DNA of 26,926 nucleotides from Chloroflexota bacterium (GTDB lineage: Bacteria; Chloroflexota; UBA11872). The position numbers and the translations under genes were made by a program. Numbering within the stretch: position 1 is the stretch's first letter; each line of letters opens with the position of its first letter. The DNA lies in the NCBI GenBank assembly GCA_026707185.1, contig JAPOXI010000081.1, positions 1 to 26,926 on the forward strand, given 5' to 3'. The notes below the pieces were generated by a model. It ran no database searches and had not been told where the DNA came from. It saw nothing but the letters and a program-made list of their open reading frames with translations. Below are positions 24,269 to 26,926 of the stretch, piece after piece.

Positions 24269-24490
24269 CTACGGGAAAGCTACGCGCCCGAACCCAAAGC
24301 ACCGCGGACAGCGCGGTGGACGGCCGCTGGGGCGGGCCGGTGGTCCGTCAGGATTGACGCCGGATCCCTCGCAGACCGGACAGCGCCGTGAGAGCAGGCG
24401 CCGCAAGAGTCTCCAAAAGAACCCCGACAGTCGACCGCCGCCGGTATAGCCCGGCGGTCGACCGATTGACCCGGGACCTGCAGCGCTCAC
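24269..24490 (-). CDS. 73-residue CxxCxGxG (DnaJ-type zinc) mini-protein
   Basis: A small protein with two exact DnaJ-type motifs, CPVCEGSG (37-44) and CPRCFGFG (61-68), separated by 16 residues including a Pro/Gly-rich hinge. This makes one candidate four-cysteine zinc site, like half of a DnaJ zinc domain. An N-terminal GxxG/Pro-rich stretch and a short basic, amphipathic helix (GFFWRLLRRLLSRR, 23-36) come before it. There is no J domain. The GTG at 24490 overlaps the deacylase stop by 4 bp (GTGA) and its own TAG lies 6 bp before the peptidase ATG, so it sits precisely inside an operon, arguing strongly that it is a real gene. Function is unknown; a metal-binding chaperone-like helper is one guess. 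Confidence 0.75.
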   Translation of the reverse strand: MSAAGPGSIGRPPGYTGGGRLSGFFWRLLRRLLSRRCPVCEGSGVNPDGPPARPSGRPPRCPRCFGFGRVAFP

Positions 24491-26058
24491 GCCGCAGCGG
24501 GAACGCCGCGTCGCAGCCCACGGCCAGGGGTGGCGCCCGTGTGGCGACCATGGTCGACCACGACGACACCATTCACGAGCACCATGTCGATGCCTTCCGG
24601 GTAGTTCGTTGGGTCATCGAACGTCGCGTTGGATTTGACCCGCGGCATGTCGATCAGCACCAGGTCCGCGGCCATGCCGGGCTGGAGAAGTCCCCGGTCG
24701 ACCAGTCCGAAGCGGCGGGCCGGCGCCGAGGTCATGTGGCGGATCATTTCTTCCAGGGGCAATGCGCCCCGGTCGCGCACGAAGTGCCCGAGGAAGCGCG
24801 GATAGGTGCCAAACGTTCGCGGATGCGGGGAGCCACCCGTCAGCAGCGCGTCGGTTGAGCAGATGTGGGCGGGATGCCGCATGGTCATTTCGAAGTCGGC
24901 GTCAGTCGCCGTATTGTGGATTACCGCCGCCGCAACGCCGCGTTCCGCGATCACCAGGTCAACCAGCAGCGCTTCCGAGGCGACGCCACGTTCGGCGGCG
25001 ATGTCCGCGAGGATGCGACCCTCCAGGTGACGGTTCGTCGGCGACGGGACGCTGGCCAGCCGGACGCTGGAACCGTCGAGCCGTCGCCCGCTGTCGGCGC
25101 TTCGCATTTCCGCCTCGATGCGTTCCCGCGTCGCCGGGTCATCCAGCCTTGCCAGCATGGCCGGTACCCCGCCGTCCAACGCCCAGTCCGGGAACGAATA
25201 GTGCATCAGCGTGCTACCGGCGGCCCAGGCGTAAGTGTCGAACGACACCGAGACGCCCAGGTCGATCGCCCGGTCCGCTTCGTCATGGTTGACCCACCAA
25301 CTGTTGTCCTGGCTGTTGAAGTGCGAGATGTGGACCGGGCACCTGGCGCGACGGCCGATTTCCAGCGTCTCGCGGATGGCCTGGCGCATTCCCAGCTTGT
25401 AGCGCATGTGCGTGACGTAGGGCGCGCTGAAGCACCCGGCCGGTTCGCTGATCGCCACCAGCTCATCCGTGTTGCTGAAGGTGCAGGGGGCGTAGTCCAG
25501 GCCGGTTGAAACCGCTGCGGCGCCGTCTTGCATCGCCTCATGCGCGATCTGGCGCATTTGCGCCAATTCCTCGGGCGTGGCGGGACGATCTTCCCAGCCC
25601 AGCACGGCGGCGCGTACGCAGCCATGGGGGAGGTGGTGGGCAACGTTGACGGCGACTGTTCCGTCAAAGCTGTCCAGCCAGCCGCCAACGGTCTCCCAGG
25701 GACCATCCACATCCGGCTGGCCGTTGAGCGCGTCGAAGTAATCGAGGAAGGGCTGGCGATCCTCGGCAGCCAGCGGCGCGTAGCCGATGCCATCAAGGCC
25801 GGTGAGTTCGGTGGTGATGCCCTGCCGCACCTTCGGCTGGTGGTCCGGGCGGTCCAGCAAGAGCAGGTCAGAGTGGGTATGCACGTCAATAAAGCCGGGT
25901 GACGCGACCCTGCCGCCAGCGTCGATCTCGCGCGTGGCGCGGTCCTCGACTCGCCCCGTGGCCACAATCATCGAGCCGTCCACGGCTACGTCGCCGCGCA
26001 CGCCTGGGGCGCCGGACCCGTCCACAATCAGGGCGTCGCGGATGCAGAGGTCGTGCAT
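24487..26058 (-). CDS. Amidohydrolase, N-acyl-D-amino-acid deacylase family
   Basis: A 523-residue amidohydrolase. Composite N-terminal beta domain (1-50), then a TIM barrel with HTH metal ligands His60/His62 (GFIDVHTHSD), His217 (YVTHMR), His243/His246 (CPVHISHF) and catalytic Asp403 (STDALLTGG), then the C-terminal closing strands (ADLVLIDMPRV). In characterised D-aminoacylases a cysteine (motif NCG) bridges the metals; here the aligned position is Asp89 (TGLDGIGYAPL), so metal binding may differ. The family deacylates N-acyl-D-amino acids or related dipeptides. The start is ATG at 26058, 7 bp after the upstream gene's stop; in-frame starts at 26094 and 26076 would overlap that gene. It is followed by the CxxCxGxG gene with a 4-bp overlap. 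Confidence 0.93.
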   Translation of the reverse strand: MHDLCIRDALIVDGSGAPGVRGDVAVDGSMIVATGRVEDRATREIDAGGRVASPGFIDVHTHSDLLLLDRPDHQPKVRQGITTELTGLDGIGYAPLAAEDRQPFLDYFDALNGQPDVDGPWETVGGWLDSFDGTVAVNVAHHLPHGCVRAAVLGWEDRPATPEELAQMRQIAHEAMQDGAAAVSTGLDYAPCTFSNTDELVAISEPAGCFSAPYVTHMRYKLGMRQAIRETLEIGRRARCPVHISHFNSQDNSWWVNHDEADRAIDLGVSVSFDTYAWAAGSTLMHYSFPDWALDGGVPAMLARLDDPATRERIEAEMRSADSGRRLDGSSVRLASVPSPTNRHLEGRILADIAAERGVASEALLVDLVIAERGVAAAVIHNTATDADFEMTMRHPAHICSTDALLTGGSPHPRTFGTYPRFLGHFVRDRGALPLEEMIRHMTSAPARRFGLVDRGLLQPGMAADLVLIDMPRVKSNATFDDPTNYPEGIDMVLVNGVVVVDHGRHTGATPGRGLRRGVPAAA

Positions 26059-26065
26059 CAGATCG

Positions 26066-26809
26066 TCAAGCCGAGTCACGCAGGTGCGCGGCATCGTAGT
26101 CGGCCGCGGTTCCGGCGGCGAACGCACGGAGCCGACGCACGGCCTCGGCCTCGGCTGCGGCCAGGAACTCGACGGCGACATCGGGGCCGAAGAGGCTGCG
26201 TCCTATGGCCGCGCGCGCCTCAACCTCGCGGGCGGAGTCCCCGGAACTCACCGCAAGCCCGTTCAAGGCAACGATAGCCCGGCGCAACTCGCCGAGCGGC
26301 AAGCCGGGGTCGATCGTGCTCACGCCGGCCGCTTTGCGCTCGAGCAGCCCGGAATCCGCGATCGTAGTCAGGCCGTCGGCTCGAAACGCCGCAAGAGACT
26401 GAAACGCCGCAGCCAGCCCGCACGGCGGCTGGGGAGACCCAGCCTCTATCGCCCAGGACAGCCCGCCGATTGCCGAACCATTGCCCTGAACTGCGTGCTG
26501 ACCGAGCCGCACCACAAACACTTCGTCAGCGGCCAGGTGTGTCAGATAGCCGGCCACGAAGGCGGTCTGGGATCCCGTCAGCGTTGCCGGATCGGCTAGC
26601 TCCGGGAAGGCGGAAAACAGCCGACGCGTGGCCGATCCCCAGGTGCTCGCATCGCGAAAGCTATAGAAGTGTGTGGCCTCGCGGGCGGCCTCGTCGCGAA
26701 CGCGGGCGTCCGGCGCAATGGCCCCCGCGTAATAGGCCGGCTGCGCGACGCGCACGATGTTCCGCAGCGAGTCCGGCGCCTGCTGCAGTGCCGCCAGGGC
26801 CACCCGCAT
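26066..26809 (-). CDS. Zinc-dependent phospholipase-C-like protein
   Basis: A 247-residue, mostly helical protein resembling the bacterial zinc-dependent phospholipase C family (PF00882-type). Landmarks are YYAGAIAPD (26-34), ATHFYSF (His47) and AFVAGYLTHLAADEVF (His91, Asp95), the positions expected to bind metals. No signal peptide is apparent, so it may act in the cytoplasm; substrates of such bacterial homologues are rarely known. In the family a histidine (xTHxxxA) usually sits at the very N-terminus; in this frame a His codon lies immediately before the annotated ATG, with no ATG, GTG or TTG before the upstream in-frame TGA. It begins the operon running to 22331 and is divergent from a gene starting at 26897. 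Confidence 0.75.
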   Translation of the reverse strand: MRVALAALQQAPDSLRNIVRVAQPAYYAGAIAPDARVRDEAAREATHFYSFRDASTWGSATRRLFSAFPELADPATLTGSQTAFVAGYLTHLAADEVFVVRLGQHAVQGNGSAIGGLSWAIEAGSPQPPCGLAAAFQSLAAFRADGLTTIADSGLLERKAAGVSTIDPGLPLGELRRAIVALNGLAVSSGDSAREVEARAAIGRSLFGPDVAVEFLAAAEAEAVRRLRAFAAGTAADYDAAHLRDSA

Positions 26810-26882
26810 GTGAGCTCGCTGTGTGGCCAGGACGCCCCTCGTTCCGGTTCGCTGTCACAATGCAATCAGATCTCACGATTGT

Positions 26883-26888
26883 AGGAGG
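26883..26888 (+). promoter_or_regulatory. Shine-Dalgarno of a gene leaving the window
   Basis: AGGAGG, 8 nt before a GTG at 26897. A consensus ribosome-binding site this close to an open frame marks a real translation start. Confidence 0.6.
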
Positions 26889-26896
26889 CGCTTCAG

Positions 26897-26926
26897 GTGG
26901 CCATTCACGCCGGACACACGGGAATC
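26897..26926 (+). CDS. Start of a + strand gene cut by the window edge
   Basis: Only ten codons are visible (VAIHAGHTGI as written, with fMet at the GTG). The strong Shine-Dalgarno AGGAGG and the 87-bp gap to the divergent gene at 26809 support a genuine start. Ten residues are too few to name a family. Confidence 0.5.
   Translation, partial: MAIHAGHTGI

Noticed and set aside
1..26926. CRISPR array, insertion sequence, prophage or toxin-antitoxin genes
   Set aside because: No spaced direct repeats, transposase or integrase motifs, terminal inverted repeats, or recognised toxin-antitoxin pairs were seen on either strand.

Overview
This is 26.9 kb of dense, GC-rich bacterial chromosome with about 27 protein genes, most of them closely packed. 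I found no rRNA, tRNA, CRISPR array, transposase, integrase or phage gene. High GC, many GTG and TTG starts, a DUF2905 membrane protein, expanded FAD-oxidoreductase, sulfatase and Gfo/Idh/MocA families and an Rcp1-type response regulator would suit a Chloroflexota lineage (SAR202 or another Dehalococcoidia-like group) or a similar environmental bacterium. That placement is inference: no rRNA or marker gene in the window settles it.

Layout. (1) 1-4501, mostly + strand: the end of a zinc-type alcohol dehydrogenase, a Cys-type sulfatase 7 bp later, a small DUF2905 membrane protein on the other strand, and a large FAD-dependent oxidoreductase. This looks catabolic, for sulfated or oxidised organic matter. 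(2) 4523-7247: a signalling module of a REC-PAS regulator (- strand), a divergent GAF/HisKA/HATPase histidine kinase, and a stand-alone Rcp1-type receiver. (3) 7281-8608: a RibD-C/DHFR-like reductase and a VOC protein. (4) 8665-10244: an islet of clearly lower GC with one unrecognised multi-pass membrane protein. (5) 10245-13773: two Gfo/Idh/MocA oxidoreductases, a tiny membrane protein and a DUF6807 (PmoA-like) protein, which is sugar-catabolism style content. (6) 13756-14966: two coupled genes of unknown function (- strand). (7) 15082-15915: a PHP-domain phosphoesterase. (8) 15946-22161 (- strand): a housekeeping block transcribed glmS, ftsB/divIC-like, dut, tilS, then ftsH behind its own apparent promoter. 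It links amino-sugar supply, division, nucleotide hygiene, tRNA-Ile lysidine formation and membrane proteolysis. (9) 22331-26809 (- strand): a four-gene operon of a zinc-dependent phospholipase-C-like protein, an N-acyl-D-amino-acid-deacylase family amidohydrolase, a 73-residue DnaJ-type CxxCxGxG mini-protein, and an S9 prolyl-oligopeptidase-family peptidase. A further + strand gene begins at 26897 and leaves the window.

Most worth following up: the CxxCxGxG mini-protein inserted with a 4-nt overlap in the deacylase/peptidase operon; the low-GC islet and its membrane protein; the orphan gene pair at 13756-14966; the bulged 13-bp inverted repeat just after the first Gfo/Idh gene; and the divergent phosphorelay-like module. 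I did not find a convincing unknown defence or mobile system.
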